Below are positions 33,864 to 42,226 of a DNA stretch of 64,000 nucleotides, piece by piece; within the stretch, counting starts at the first letter, position 1, and every line of letters begins with the position of its first letter. This stretch comes from Planctomycetota bacterium (GTDB lineage: Bacteria > Planctomycetota > E44-bin39). The DNA is taken from assembly GCA_004376375.1 (NCBI GenBank), contig SOJX01000152.1:35377-99376 (forward strand). Direction: 5' to 3'. Both the position numbers and the translations under genes were made by a program. The notes under the pieces are model-generated. The model saw only the letters and a list, made by a program, of their open reading frames with translations, made no database searches and was not told the origin of the DNA.

Positions 33864-34592
33864 ATGAAAAACCTGACTATTGCATTCACTGCCGCCCTGG
33901 CTATCCTTGCGCTCGCGATGGTTACTCCGGCAACCGCTGGTTGCCGTCGTCCGCCGCGGCCTCCATGCGGAACTCCCACCACTCCGCCACCCACGCCTTC
34001 ACCGCTCGGCTGGCCTGAAGCCAAGCCTGTCGCCGATCCCACTCCCACCGCCGAGCCGACGACGGCGACCGGAGAAGGGAGTCCCGGGAAAAAGGAGAAT
34101 ACCAAGGACAAAACGGCAGAGGGTGAAAAATCCGACAAGAAGGTCACCGTATCCAAGAAGCCGAAAATCACCTGCTTCGACGATTTCGACGCGCTGAAAG
34201 GCAAGGAAGAGAATAAGCCTGTCCTCCTCTTCATCTATTGGCCGGACCAGAAGGATTCCAGGGGCCAGATCTCGAAGGCCTATCAGAACTGCCAGAAAAT
34301 GACAAACCTTCTTTCCAACTCGGAAGTTCAATCAGCGCTGGGCGAAATGGACTGCTACAAAGTAAACTTCAAATCGCTCAATAAAACGCGCTGCAAACGC
34401 TATGGAGTCAAAGGCGCTCCGACGCTGATTTTTCTGGACGCGACCGGCAAGGTTCTGAAGAGAATCACTTCCTCTAAGATCAAGCCTTCAAGTCTTGCAG
34501 GGCTAATTAAGACCGTCGCCAAGAAATCAGAAAAGAACCTTGAAAAGCTGCGGAAAAAGCGTGACAGGGAAGCGGAAAAGAACAATTCTTAG
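33864..34592 (+). CDS. Exported thioredoxin-like protein without CXXC
   Basis: 242 residues with AAGGAGG before the ATG. The signal peptide ends ATAGC (possible lipobox, cysteine 27), followed by a Pro-rich then Lys/Glu-rich linker (residues 28-105). The C-terminal domain (about 110-225) has NKPVLLFIYWPDQKDSRGQI, then YGVKGAPTLIFLDATGKVLK, i.e. the thioredoxin strands and the cis-Pro loop (GAPTL). The active-site position reads WPDQKD instead of WCxxC, so it should not do disulphide exchange. It ends in a charged helix. Probable chaperone-like or binding role outside the cytoplasm. Confidence 0.7.
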   Translation: MKNLTIAFTAALAILALAMVTPATAGCRRPPRPPCGTPTTPPPTPSPLGWPEAKPVADPTPTAEPTTATGEGSPGKKENTKDKTAEGEKSDKKVTVSKKPKITCFDDFDALKGKEENKPVLLFIYWPDQKDSRGQISKAYQNCQKMTNLLSNSEVQSALGEMDCYKVNFKSLNKTRCKRYGVKGAPTLIFLDATGKVLKRITSSKIKPSSLAGLIKTVAKKSEKNLEKLRKKRDREAEKNNS

Positions 34593-34666
34593 ACCGTTAA
34601 TGACGGTTTGTGCAATAGCTTTGTAAAACAGGATACGGGCATCCTGATTCGCTTGCCGTATCAGTG

Positions 34667-34732
34667 AAAATAGGGACAGTCACCAATTTACTGCACTTGA
34701 TTTATCAAGAATAGGTGACTGTCCCTAATTTT
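34667..34732. repeat. Large inverted repeat (REP/MITE-like)
   Basis: Arms AAAATAGGGACAGTCACC and GGTGACTGTCCCTAATTTT are separated by 29 bases that contain a second hairpin, CTTGA-TTTA-TCAAG. The arms resemble the short elements at 15829 and 18381. The form is typical of REP sequences mobilised by RAYT transposases; no such gene is in the window. Confidence 0.6.
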
Positions 34733-34742
34733 AAATTTTAGG

Positions 34743-34772
34743 CCGTGATTAATCACGGGCAAGATGCCCGTG
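34743..34772. repeat. Palindrome plus hairpin
   Basis: CCGTGATTAATCACGG (34743-34758) is a perfect palindrome. It overlaps CACGGGCA-AGA-TGCCCGTG (34754-34772), a perfect 8-bp stem. Part of the repeat-rich gap 34593-35264. Confidence 0.55.
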
Positions 34773-34781
34773 CTACAACAC

Positions 34782-34886
34782 GTACTGCCAGGCAACGCGG
34801 CCAGACTTCTGGGCATCCCGAAGACTACGATGCATGACAAGATAAAAAGATACGACATAGGGCTGTCAGCGAAGCGGATGCCGTAG
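34782..34886 (+). pseudogene. Fragment of a sigma-54 activator (Fis HTH end)
   Basis: The frame reads GNAARLLGIPKTTMHDKIKR then YDIGLSAKRMP and stop. This matches the C-terminal DNA-binding helix of NtrC-type activators and resembles GNKAKAAKILDIPRTSLINK in the activator at 21891-24659. No AAA+ sequence remains upstream, where the REP-like repeats lie instead. A decayed remnant. Confidence 0.6.
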
Positions 34887-35116
34887 AATGAAATTCCTTG
34901 TGGGAAATTGCCTGTGAGAAGGCATGTTCTGCAAAGCTCTTTCCTATCCGTGCGGGGATTCTGGCAAAGGTGAGTGTTGCAGGGGAAGAGTAAGGGAGTG
35001 CGAGAGTTTTCGTGACAGCGTTTTTCTTTTGCACGAAATAGAAACCTGTACATGCTTGATACTTGAATGCTTGAAAAGTAATAGAAATAAACCTTAATTC
35101 TTATATTTTCTTTGTA

Positions 35117-35233
35117 TTATTCCGCTTTTGAAGTATTTTCCACATTCTTCTCAATGTTATTTAGCGCCCACTGTATGAACTTCTTTTCCTTTATGTTAAG
35201 AATCAGGCATCTGCCCCACGGCTTGTTTCCCAA
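35117..35233 (-). CDS. Possible short ORF or gene remnant
   Basis: Minus strand, TTG start, 38 residues beginning LGNKPWGRCLILNIKEKKFI and ending NVENTSKAE. It looks protein-like and AT-rich but has no convincing ribosome site. It lies just downstream of the nuclease-PIN gene; it could be a trace of a lost neighbour. Confidence 0.2.
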   Translation of the reverse strand: MGNKPWGRCLILNIKEKKFIQWALNNIEKNVENTSKAE

Positions 35234-35264
35234 ATGATATCAGGCCAAATAGATTTGGAATAGA

Positions 35265-37631
35265 CTATTTCTTCTTCTTGTCATGCCTTTTAAGCCATCT
35301 TTCTTTCCTTTTTCCAAATTCGTTAATGGCTTTTCTGAATTCTTCATTCTCTTCAGCAAGTTCACTGAGTTTTCCTTCTTGCAGCTCACCCTTTTGAACA
35401 AGCCTTTCAATTATATCAATTAGAGGATAACCTAGAGCTTTCGCAGTCTTAACTATATCTAAATAGACCGAATCGATTTCACGAGAACCTTCCTCAATTT
35501 CCTTTTCAGAAGCTTTAAATTGCGTTAGCGAACTAATCTTGTCATGGAAATGCTGCTCAACATCCAAACTCAGCCTTGCTAAAGATTTTGTCCTAATTGA
35601 AATCCCACAGTCAAGCAAGATTTTCAAATCATCCCATATCAAGTTAACTGCATGATGCAGTAATGGATTCTCAAACAACTTTGTTAGACTCCTGTCATCA
35701 ACAATAGTTTTACCTGCCATTTCTAGAAGCTCAAGAATAACCTCCGGCCGCGCGGAAACTCGGTCCTCAGATTTAAGGATTCTACTTGCTCGTAAGTATC
35801 TGCTAGATGATGTTAATACATATACCCCTTGACCAAGAATACTCACCTTCTGTTCGAAAGATGAATTGTATTTTGAAGTAGCTATGTATAAACGTGCATC
35901 ATTCGAACCTAAAGCAACGGTTTCCTCCTCGGTTCTTGAGGACCCCTTCGATGTTCCACCAGCAAGTTTAATCATTACTTTCATGACAGGTTCTATCTCT
36001 TCTTCAGTAATCTCTAAACTTAATTTCTCGCAGACATCTCCAATTTCGACACCCGGCAATGTTCTTCTGATAACTTCTGCAATGAACTCGATACCACGTC
36101 CGTGGTCATAGTAATTCTCTTGATATTTCCTAAATGAAGTTTTTGAAATTCTACCTTGATTAATTGTGTACCAATAACCTCTGATTAGTGCATTAGTTAC
36201 CTCTTGAGTCAATGTACTTTCATCCATATTCACTAATGAAGAAGCAACACGGTTAAAATAATGTAGAGAGATCATAAAGTGGTTGGCAATTTCCTCCAAC
36301 ACTATATTCGGTACAATAACTTCTGCTCCAATATCCTTTAATGCTTGTATAAGTTGAACGTTAGGCTCGCTTGTCGGTAATTCCTTCACCAGAACATCAA
36401 GCATGAAATCAGTATCCAAAATGAACTTTTTTGTTCTTATTCTGCTATCCTGCAATCCCTTAATTGTTGGGTCCAGTTTCATAACCTGAACTGCAATATA
36501 GGCTCTTGCGCAATTAGCGAAGTATTCCGCTTGCTCTTCGCTAGGATTATTTAGTGCTTCTGCAATAGTACTGAAAACTACTGTCCCAAAATCTTTACTT
36601 AATCCACGAGAAGCCTTACCTGTCAAATTGTCAATAGCATCTTCGTAAACAGGGGTTGGCGGACCACTCTTTAAAAATGTATTGGCTAATTCGATACCCC
36701 TAAGTTTGAAAAATGCAACCAGTACATCTTTGGAGTTTCTCTTTATTCTAGTTTTTTCTTCGTTTGAAACACTCTCTCCGAAATCAGCAATCATCTTATC
36801 CGCCAGATCTGAGATGACGGAAGACTCTACCTTCTCAAAGGAAGCATTCCTAATTTCCAGCATCATTTGACCATAAATCGATAACTTCCATTTGTCTTCC
36901 AAACACTCAACATATCTTTGTTCTTCCAAGCGCTTAAGTGATGCCCGAAGTTGCTGGGGTTGTATTTCAATCTCTCCCAATAAAGAATTAATGGTATTGC
37001 AAATTTCATCTTCTGAAGAAAGCTGAGATGAAATTACTACCGATAAAACCATTTGGTCTAAAAGAGATTTTCGAACCATTGAGGCTTTATCATGCAGTAC
37101 AAATGCGTAGTATACGCGTAAAGAATGCTCTTCATTGTATTCATCTGTATTAGGGTTTTGCTCGATATGAGTGGCAATTTGCTTCTTAATATCTGGAAAG
37201 TTTCTATAGAAGATATTATTACTTGTTACTGCAAGTCGAGCAACAATGGTACGAAAATCGAAAAACTCTAGCTCGATTCCGTCACTCTTACGTACATCCT
37301 TTTGAAGTTTTAATTTGCGTTCTGCACTTATTTTACCTCTTGTTACCATAATCAATTTAGTATATTCAACCTTTGCCTCTTTAAGTGTCTTAATTGTCTC
37401 ATTGGTCTTAGATACGATATCTTTTCGTAAAGAGACTTGAAAGACAGTACGAACTTTTCCCAATGATTCATAAAACCTTTCCACTATTGCATCTTGACCT
37501 TCATCACTTGTTCCACCAAGTGGTTTTATGTCGGGATATCCTTCATCTTCCATAATTTCAACTACAATTTTTTCAAATATCGGCCAATCTGTGAGATGTT
37601 CAAGCGCATATTCGATTAAATCCAAAGACAT
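35265..37631 (-). CDS. PD-(D/E)XK-like nuclease - wHTH - PIN fusion protein
   Basis: 788 residues, markedly AT-rich compared with its neighbours. Residues about 10-110 look like a restriction-endonuclease-like fold: FEKIVVEIMEDEGYPDIKPL, GTSDEGQDAIV, then VFQVSLRKD in the place of the QxK of Mrr-type enzymes. Residues about 165-260 look like a winged helix (LLDQMVLSVVIS, LRASLKRLEEQRYVE). Residues about 400-620 read as a PIN ribonuclease: FILDTDFML, VLEEIANHF, GSNDARLYIA and VLTSSSRYL give the acidic residues. A charged helical tail follows to KKKK. A single-gene effector with DNase-like and RNase-like domains suggests defence or toxin function (inference). Domain assignment is from motif reading only. 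Confidence 0.6.
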   Translation of the reverse strand: MSLDLIEYALEHLTDWPIFEKIVVEIMEDEGYPDIKPLGGTSDEGQDAIVERFYESLGKVRTVFQVSLRKDIVSKTNETIKTLKEAKVEYTKLIMVTRGKISAERKLKLQKDVRKSDGIELEFFDFRTIVARLAVTSNNIFYRNFPDIKKQIATHIEQNPNTDEYNEEHSLRVYYAFVLHDKASMVRKSLLDQMVLSVVISSQLSSEDEICNTINSLLGEIEIQPQQLRASLKRLEEQRYVECLEDKWKLSIYGQMMLEIRNASFEKVESSVISDLADKMIADFGESVSNEEKTRIKRNSKDVLVAFFKLRGIELANTFLKSGPPTPVYEDAIDNLTGKASRGLSKDFGTVVFSTIAEALNNPSEEQAEYFANCARAYIAVQVMKLDPTIKGLQDSRIRTKKFILDTDFMLDVLVKELPTSEPNVQLIQALKDIGAEVIVPNIVLEEIANHFMISLHYFNRVASSLVNMDESTLTQEVTNALIRGYWYTINQGRISKTSFRKYQENYYDHGRGIEFIAEVIRRTLPGVEIGDVCEKLSLEITEEEIEPVMKVMIKLAGGTSKGSSRTEEETVALGSNDARLYIATSKYNSSFEQKVSILGQGVYVLTSSSRYLRASRILKSEDRVSARPEVILELLEMAGKTIVDDRSLTKLFENPLLHHAVNLIWDDLKILLDCGISIRTKSLARLSLDVEQHFHDKISSLTQFKASEKEIEEGSREIDSVYLDIVKTAKALGYPLIDIIERLVQKGELQEGKLSELAEENEEFRKAINEFGKRKERWLKRHDKKKK

Positions 37632-37801
37632 GGTTTAACCTCATTAGTTATTGGCGGTCATTATGGAATGCCAGTATTATCAAATTTCCCGTTACTGTCC
37701 ATAAAATTCCGGTGAAATCTCTAGTAACATAGAATTTCTTTCGTACAAAAGAAAATCCTGGCCGCACTCCGGTTTCAACTTCCAAAATCTGATCACTACC
37801 G

Positions 37802-37850
37802 AGTAGTACAATACTACTTAGCTCCTGGAGAAGTACCTGGTACCGGGTAG
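37802..37850. promoter_or_regulatory. Palindromes between divergent genes
   Basis: AGTAGTA-CAA-TACTACT (37802-37818) and the imperfect palindrome TACCTGGTACCGGGTA (37834-37849) lie between the leftward nuclease-PIN gene and the rightward kinase gene. They could be operators for either. Confidence 0.3.
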
Positions 37851-37914
37851 CTGGGCAAAATTCGCTGATTCCCCCGGTGCTTATAAACAGCTTTTCAATC
37901 CCTGCCTAACATCA

Positions 37915-37943
37915 TTGTCTTTTCCAGTCACATTGGTTATAAT
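37915..37943 (+). promoter_or_regulatory. Sigma-70 promoter of the kinase gene
   Basis: TTGTCT, 17 bases, TATAAT. Initiation near 37950, about 33 bases before the ATG at 37983. Confidence 0.6.
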
Positions 37944-37982
37944 CCTGTAAGAAAAAACACCCTGGTTCAAAACGCACGTTTG

Positions 37983-40900
37983 ATGACTGTTTTAAGAAGG
38001 ACCATTCGCGGTATGGATCAGGATTCTTCCAAACAACCGTCGAAAAAAAGCGATCCCAGAATCTACGAGACGCCAAGTTCGCGGTTCGACGTTTCATCGG
38101 GCGTGGAGCGTCGGAGAATCCTACACCCGTACGAACCCGGTTCCACGATCGCCAACCGTTACCATGTCCAACGCGAAATCGGCGTCGGTGGTATGTGCAC
38201 TGTATATCTCGTCTCCGTTCCCAACCGATCTGAAAGCTCACTGGCTCTGAAGGTTGTCACTGGAGAAACGAACCCGGTACGCCTTGAGACCCTGGCCAAC
38301 GAGTTTCGCATCCTGGCCCACCTCGACCACGAAAACCTGATCCGCGTCTTCGACTTCGGAGTGCTCCCTGAAACCACCGGCTTTTTCTACACCGCGGAAT
38401 ACATCGAAGGGGAAAACCTGATCGAGGCCGCAAGCGAAACTACCGAAGACACCCTGATAGACTACTTCGCCCAGGTGTGCCGCGCACTCGAATACGTCCA
38501 TGCACGGGGATACATACACTACGACGTAAAGCCGAAGAATCTGCTTGTAAGGCAGGATGGCCTCGTGAAATTGATGGACTTCGGTCTCAGCGCACTGTCC
38601 GAGCGCGGTTTGGGTAGGCGCGTCCGCGGCACGCCCGCCTATACGGCGCCTGAGATAATCACGGTTGCCGATGTCGACGCGCGCGCCGACCTTTACTCCC
38701 TTGGCGTCACGCTCTATGAAATTGTCGCCGGGACGTTGCCCTTTCCCAAACGCGACCTGCACGGGATTTTTCATGCTCACGTTACTGAGCCTCCGACTCC
38801 CCTGCGATCGCTGGGCCCGGATATTCCGGAGTATCTCGAGTCCGTTATTATGCGCCTTCTGGCGAAGAATCCGGCAGATCGTTTCGACAGCGCCAACGCG
38901 GTAATCGAGGCGCTTGCGAAGGGGCGCGGCATCGAGATCGAATTGCAGCCGGAAAGTTCGGCCGAAGGATATTTGCGGATACCGCCGCTTTGCGGCCGGG
39001 ACGATGAGATGCAAGCCGTTCGCTCTGCTCTTGACAGGCTGGCGGACCGTCGGGGCGGGAACGTTCTTATCGAAGGCCTGTCGGGCCACGGCTGCTCGCG
39101 CCTCCTGCGCGAAATTCACTTTGAGGCGCAGGTGCGTGGCTTTGCAACCGCTTTCGGTAATGCCGGCGATGATGATGTTTTCGAAAAGCTTGGAGGGGAG
39201 CTGGCTTTACATCCCAAAGTCGAGCCACCACCGTCGTCGCAGAAAGATGCCGGGTTACAACCGGTCGAATCCGGCACGAGCCTGCCGGACGCGGTAGCGG
39301 GTATCGTCGCCGTTGCCGAAGAGACACCGGTAGTAATGGGCATCGACGATGTGCACACCGCGCCGCCTTTGATACGGGCTGCGCTCAAGAGGTTAACGCA
39401 GATGCTTGCGGCTTCCGACCCCCCATCCCTGCTCCTTGTTACAACCTGGCACGATACGGAAGGAGAAAAGGCGAGCGCTAATCCCGAGACGACCCGCTTC
39501 AGGTTGCGCCCGTTGAGCTTCGGTGAAGTCGGAGAAGTTGCGACCCGCATGTTCGGCCGAATCCCTGCGCCCGATCTTTTCGTGACGCGCCTTCTGGAAG
39601 CCACCGGCGGGATTCCCCATGCTTTAGTCGAAACGCTTCGGATGCTTGTCGCTTCCGGAGAGATCGCGGTTATCGAAGGGAAATGGCTGTTCCGCGGCGG
39701 GGCGAAGCCGTTTGACATACCGCAGACACTTGCCGGGTTTTATGCGAACCAGGTTGCGGCACTTGGCTGGCTTTCCCAGGGTATTGCCCTCAATATTGCA
39801 CTGCTTGACCGCCCGGTTGCGATGGCTGAGATTTCGGCCATCCACAACGAGTCTGCGAAGCAGATCGCCGCGGCGCTGGCTGACCTCGAGCATCGCGGGA
39901 TAATCCGTCGCACAAACGGGCGCGTCGCAATAGCGAACCAGGGCATCAGGGACGCACTGCGTGCATCACGCTCCCGGCTTACGATAAGACGCAGACACAA
40001 GCGCATTGGTGAAAGGCTGGCGGGTATTGACGACCGCGAAGTGAGTAACCTGGAAATTGCCAGGCATTTTCTCCTCGGCAGTGAGTTTCAGGAGGGGTTG
40101 CAGCACGGTCTTTTGTGGATCGAGGCTGGTGAGGTTGAGAAAGACCGCACCGAGGCAGTTTCTGTCCTTGAACAATTGCGTGAAATATCTCAGAAATCCT
40201 CGCGTCCAAAGCGTGCGAAGATACTCTTCGCTCTTGCCGAGGCGCTCGGCACGAGGGACGATCCAAAGGCTACCATTAAGGTTATTGAGGAGTTTTTCAG
40301 CATCGTATCGCGCAAAGAGTCGGCGAAGCGGCTCGCCCAAATATATCGCTATGCTGCAGAGTGCTACGAAGCACTTAACCGGCCGAAAGATACCTACAAA
40401 GCCTGGAGCAAGGCGGTTGAGCTTGCAGAGCCCGGCTCGCCGGACCATCTTGAAGCGCTTTTCACGTACGCAGTCGTGCTTGACAGGCGGGGCCGATTCG
40501 CGGAAGCTGAGAAGCTTCTGCTCGATGCGGTCGAACGTTTCGGTGAAGAGAAGAACTACGGAATGATACTGGTATACATTTCTCTCGTCCAGACTGCGAT
40601 TCGACAGGGCATGGAAAAAGCCGTAACCACTTATGCCGAGTGTGCGCTGAAACTGGCGCGTGAGATCGGAGTTGAAGAGCAGCCAAGACTCGTGAACGTT
40701 CTTGCCGTTGCACATATGAACAAAAACGACTACGATGAAGCGGAAAAGTATTTCGTTCGCGCCAGGCGACTTGCATTGGAGCAGAATGACTTCCATTATC
40801 TCGAAATTGTCAACAACAATCTGACGTCTTTCTATTTCAAACGGGGCAGGATCGACGAAGCACTCCAGGCGGGCGCGGAAGCGGAGACCATAATGCGCCG

Positions 40901-42056
40901 CTACGGCAATTTCCTCGGCCTTGCACATCTTTACAGCATCTTCGGGCTTGAGACCGGGAGCAATATCGGGCGCAGCACCGGGGTTGCATATCTTATCAAG
41001 GGCCTTGAGTACGCACGGGCCGCCGGCTCGGCTGCCACGGAACACCGCCTCCTGAGATTCCTTGGAGAGGCTTTACTGTTATCGGGCAACTTCGCGGCTG
41101 CTATCAGGTACACCGGCGAGGCAATAAGCCTTACGGAGCGCAATAAGGTTGAAGCGTCCTTCGAGCCATTGCAGGTAAGAGCGAATGCTCTGGCTCTGGC
41201 CGGCAACCTCGCCGAGGCCCTTCAATCAACCGGGGAAGGGCTGCAACTGACGCTCGAAGGAGGCGACGTCGAAACCATCCTCACCGCGCGCCGCGGCGTA
41301 TGCAACGTTGCCATGTTCGCCGGCGATTTCGGCCTCGCCCTCGAGCAGATAGACCACTTAGAGAGAGCCATTCCAGCGGCAACCGGTGAACGGCGCACCA
41401 ATATGCTCCAGATTATGGCGGATTTCTGGTTCAGAGTGGGGCAACTGGTGCGCGTTTCAGAGGTGCAATGCTATATTACCGCCGAACCCGAAATAACCCA
41501 AAACAGTTTTGACCGCGGGATGCATGCGATTATGACCGGCAAGGTAGCGACTTTCCGCCACAACTTCAAAGATGCTGAAGCGGCATTCAGGACCGCTAAC
41601 CATTTGATCAGCATGGACCGGGGCGCCTTGACTTTTCTTGGGCTGCGCCATGCCGAGTTTGAGCTTGAACTCTTTAAACGCGACACTGAAGCAGCCAGGT
41701 CAAAACTGGAAGACCTTGAAGCGATTATCGCCGCTTTACCAAGCGAGTCGATGTATTACAACCTGTTGGCACAGCATTGCCGTGCGCAGGTCGCTCTGTC
41801 CGAAGGCGACCGGGCAGCCGCATATCGTGATGCTATGAACAGCATGCACGAGGCCCGCGGGGCCGGCTACCGCCCTCTTCAAGTCAGTGTTATGAAGATC
41901 GCGGCTGAGACGTCCCACAACAGGGAAGAGGCTGAAGATCTGCATGAAAACGCAGAGCTGCTTGCCGCAGAGTTAGCTGAGCCTTTCAACGAGTCGATTC
42001 GCGAGTCCGTACGCAAACACTTCCTTTCACCGCTGCACAAAGTCGGGCCATTTTAG
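37983..42056 (+). CDS. Ser/Thr protein kinase - ATPase-like - TPR signalling protein
   Basis: 1357 residues. The start is uncertain: ATG 37983 has no ribosome site, while ATG 38013 has AAGAAGG 12 bases upstream. Residues about 60-320 are a PknB-like kinase: glycine loop IGVGGMCTVYLV, LALKVV lysine, HYDVKPKN catalytic loop (HYD rather than HRD), MDFGLS, GTPAYTAPE. Residues about 340-640 resemble the AAA+/STAND ATPase part of PknK-type proteins, with CGRDDEMQAVRSAL, but the P-loop reads GLSGHGCSR and lacks the lysine. From about 700 to the end are TPR repeats (AEKLLLDAVERFGEEKNYG). Cytoplasmic, no membrane helix. Likely a sensor-relay protein acting on a transcription factor or secretion process. 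Confidence 0.88.
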   Translation: MTVLRRTIRGMDQDSSKQPSKKSDPRIYETPSSRFDVSSGVERRRILHPYEPGSTIANRYHVQREIGVGGMCTVYLVSVPNRSESSLALKVVTGETNPVRLETLANEFRILAHLDHENLIRVFDFGVLPETTGFFYTAEYIEGENLIEAASETTEDTLIDYFAQVCRALEYVHARGYIHYDVKPKNLLVRQDGLVKLMDFGLSALSERGLGRRVRGTPAYTAPEIITVADVDARADLYSLGVTLYEIVAGTLPFPKRDLHGIFHAHVTEPPTPLRSLGPDIPEYLESVIMRLLAKNPADRFDSANAVIEALAKGRGIEIELQPESSAEGYLRIPPLCGRDDEMQAVRSALDRLADRRGGNVLIEGLSGHGCSRLLREIHFEAQVRGFATAFGNAGDDDVFEKLGGELALHPKVEPPPSSQKDAGLQPVESGTSLPDAVAGIVAVAEETPVVMGIDDVHTAPPLIRAALKRLTQMLAASDPPSLLLVTTWHDTEGEKASANPETTRFRLRPLSFGEVGEVATRMFGRIPAPDLFVTRLLEATGGIPHALVETLRMLVASGEIAVIEGKWLFRGGAKPFDIPQTLAGFYANQVAALGWLSQGIALNIALLDRPVAMAEISAIHNESAKQIAAALADLEHRGIIRRTNGRVAIANQGIRDALRASRSRLTIRRRHKRIGERLAGIDDREVSNLEIARHFLLGSEFQEGLQHGLLWIEAGEVEKDRTEAVSVLEQLREISQKSSRPKRAKILFALAEALGTRDDPKATIKVIEEFFSIVSRKESAKRLAQIYRYAAECYEALNRPKDTYKAWSKAVELAEPGSPDHLEALFTYAVVLDRRGRFAEAEKLLLDAVERFGEEKNYGMILVYISLVQTAIRQGMEKAVTTYAECALKLAREIGVEEQPRLVNVLAVAHMNKNDYDEAEKYFVRARRLALEQNDFHYLEIVNNNLTSFYFKRGRIDEALQAGAEAETIMRRYGNFLGLAHLYSIFGLETGSNIGRSTGVAYLIKGLEYARAAGSAATEHRLLRFLGEALLLSGNFAAAIRYTGEAISLTERNKVEASFEPLQVRANALALAGNLAEALQSTGEGLQLTLEGGDVETILTARRGVCNVAMFAGDFGLALEQIDHLERAIPAATGERRTNMLQIMADFWFRVGQLVRVSEVQCYITAEPEITQNSFDRGMHAIMTGKVATFRHNFKDAEAAFRTANHLISMDRGALTFLGLRHAEFELELFKRDTEAARSKLEDLEAIIAALPSESMYYNLLAQHCRAQVALSEGDRAAAYRDAMNSMHEARGAGYRPLQVSVMKIAAETSHNREEAEDLHENAELLAAELAEPFNESIRESVRKHFLSPLHKVGPF

Positions 42057-42131
42057 TTTCCGAATCCACGCCCACCGCAATAGGAATTCGAAAATAATTT
42101 TACTGTTATAAACCTTTTTCCAAAACATGGG

Positions 42132-42177
42132 AATTCGACAACTGTCGAAAACATTGGAGTTTGGCAGTTGTCGAATT
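42132..42177. terminator. Inverted repeat between convergent genes
   Basis: AATTCGACAACTG (42132-42144) and CAGTTGTCGAATT (42165-42177), a perfect 13-bp stem with a 20-base loop, between the 3' ends of the kinase gene and the HTH-TPR gene. A bidirectional terminator or a REP-like element. Confidence 0.5.
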
Positions 42178-42226
42178 TACTTCCTGGAACAGCAATTATC
42201 AATAGCGGATCCTTCATGTATATTCT

